A stretch of DNA of 64,000 bases from Pseudomonas sp. PDM04 (GTDB taxonomy: Bacteria > Pseudomonadota > Gammaproteobacteria > Pseudomonadales > Pseudomonadaceae), in the NCBI RefSeq assembly GCF_014851765.1, contig NZ_JACVAI010000003.1, positions 806,001 to 870,000 on the forward strand, read 5' to 3'. Positions 63,533 to 64,000 of the stretch are shown in pieces. A model generated the notes under the pieces. The model searched no databases, was not told where the DNA came from, and saw only the letters and a list, made by a program, of their open reading frames with translations. Numbering within the stretch: the stretch's first letter is position 1; each line of letters begins with the position of its first letter. The position numbers and the translations under genes are program-made.

Positions 63533-64000
63533 ATGGGCGAACTGTTCAAGAACATTTATTGGGCGGACATCGGCCAGGCGTGCCTCGACACGTTGGCCAT
63601 GCTCGGCGCCGCCCTCGGTTTTACCGTGCTGCTGGGCTTGCCCCTGGGCGTGGTGCTGTTCCTCACCGGCAAGCGCCAGTTGCACGAAGCCATCGGGGTT
63701 TACCGGGTGCTGTCGGTGCTGGTGAACATGCTGCGCTCGCTGCCTTTCATCATTTTGCTGATTGTGCTGATTCCCCTGACCACGCTTCTGGTGGGCACGT
63801 CGTTGGGTGTTCCCGGGACCATTCCACCGCTGGTGGTCGGCTGCACGCCGTTCTTCGCCCGATTGGTTGAAACCGCACTGCGCGAGGTCGATCGCGGGGT
63901 GGTGGAAGCGACCCAGGCCATGGGCGGCACCACCTGGCAGATCATCCGCCACACCCTGTTGCCCGAAGCCCGGGGCGGCTTGCTCGCAGCGGTCACGGTG
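63533..64000 (+). CDS. MetI-type methionine/organosulfur ABC permease, N-terminal part (cut by window edge)
   Basis: First 156 codons of a membrane protein with at least four helices and the ABC-transporter permease motif EATQAMGGTTWQIIRHTLLPEA. The N-terminus FKNIYWADIGQACLDTLAMLG and the segment LVNMLRSLPFIILLIVLIPLTTLLVGTS are those of MetI. It starts two bases after sfnB, so the two probably form a sulfur-scavenging unit with a MetN-type ATPase and MetQ-type binding protein beyond the edge. Confidence 0.85.
   Translation, partial: MGELFKNIYWADIGQACLDTLAMLGAALGFTVLLGLPLGVVLFLTGKRQLHEAIGVYRVLSVLVNMLRSLPFIILLIVLIPLTTLLVGTSLGVPGTIPPLVVGCTPFFARLVETALREVDRGVVEATQAMGGTTWQIIRHTLLPEARGGLLAAVTV

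Overview
The window is a GC-rich chromosomal segment of a fluorescent Pseudomonas, most likely of the P. fluorescens group. Three things support this: a complete block of pyoverdine genes (pvdS, pvdL, pvdH, an MbtH-like gene, fpvG-F), typical Pseudomonas neighbours (dgt, kefB-type antiporter, cheV, ppnP, sfnB), and many extragenic palindromes of the GTGGGAGCGAGCCTGCTCGCGATG class. No rRNA, tRNA, CRISPR array, insertion sequence or prophage was seen. All calls come from reading the sequence and from knowledge of families; no database search was run.

Layout. 1-1.7 kb: a BvgA/EvgA-type regulator and the start of its BvgS/EvgS-type sensor, plus a stand-alone receiver protein, all on the minus strand. 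1.9-5.6 kb: dgt (dGTPase), an EAL phosphodiesterase with a C-terminal sensor, and a YqjD/YqjE-like envelope trio. 5.9-10.7 kb: an ammonium transporter behind a sigma-54 type promoter, a KefB-type antiporter, a glutaredoxin-like protein, a small protein behind a LexA box, and an RluA-type pseudouridine synthase. 10.8-17.3 kb: molybdenum cofactor genes mobA / moaB-moeA, yegS, a NarL-type two-component pair and small proteins. 17.8-20.7 kb: cheV behind a FliA-type promoter, a MOSC protein, ppnP and a DEDD exonuclease.

20.7-29.9 kb is an acyclic terpene (citronellol/geraniol) utilisation cluster, atuABCDEF on the minus strand with divergent atuR. A 13-bp inverted repeat lies between atuA and atuR, as expected for the AtuR operator. 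atuG and atuH do not follow atuF.

29.9-61.3 kb is the pyoverdine locus. It holds a PvdYII-like acetyltransferase, pvdS behind a Fur-box promoter, the 4,332-residue peptide synthetase PvdL, pvdH, an MbtH-like protein and the eight-gene fpvGHJKCDEF operon for periplasmic iron release and siderophore handling. Four elements of the form TAAAT-N16-CGT (one has TAATT) precede pvdYII, pvdL, pvdH and mbtH, matching the PvdS iron-starvation box. Fe limitation would relieve Fur, raise PvdS, and PvdS would switch on these genes. Set between pvdL and pvdH is a disulfide-isomerase module (dsbG, dsbE-like, dsbD) with its divergent DsbRS-type two-component system.

The most notable oddity is fpvD. A degenerate pair of extragenic palindromes lies inside the 5' end of its reading frame and adds a roughly 40-residue tail in front of the ABC domain. 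The window ends with a VOC protein and the start of a sulfur-acquisition unit (sfnB plus a MetI-type permease cut by the window edge).
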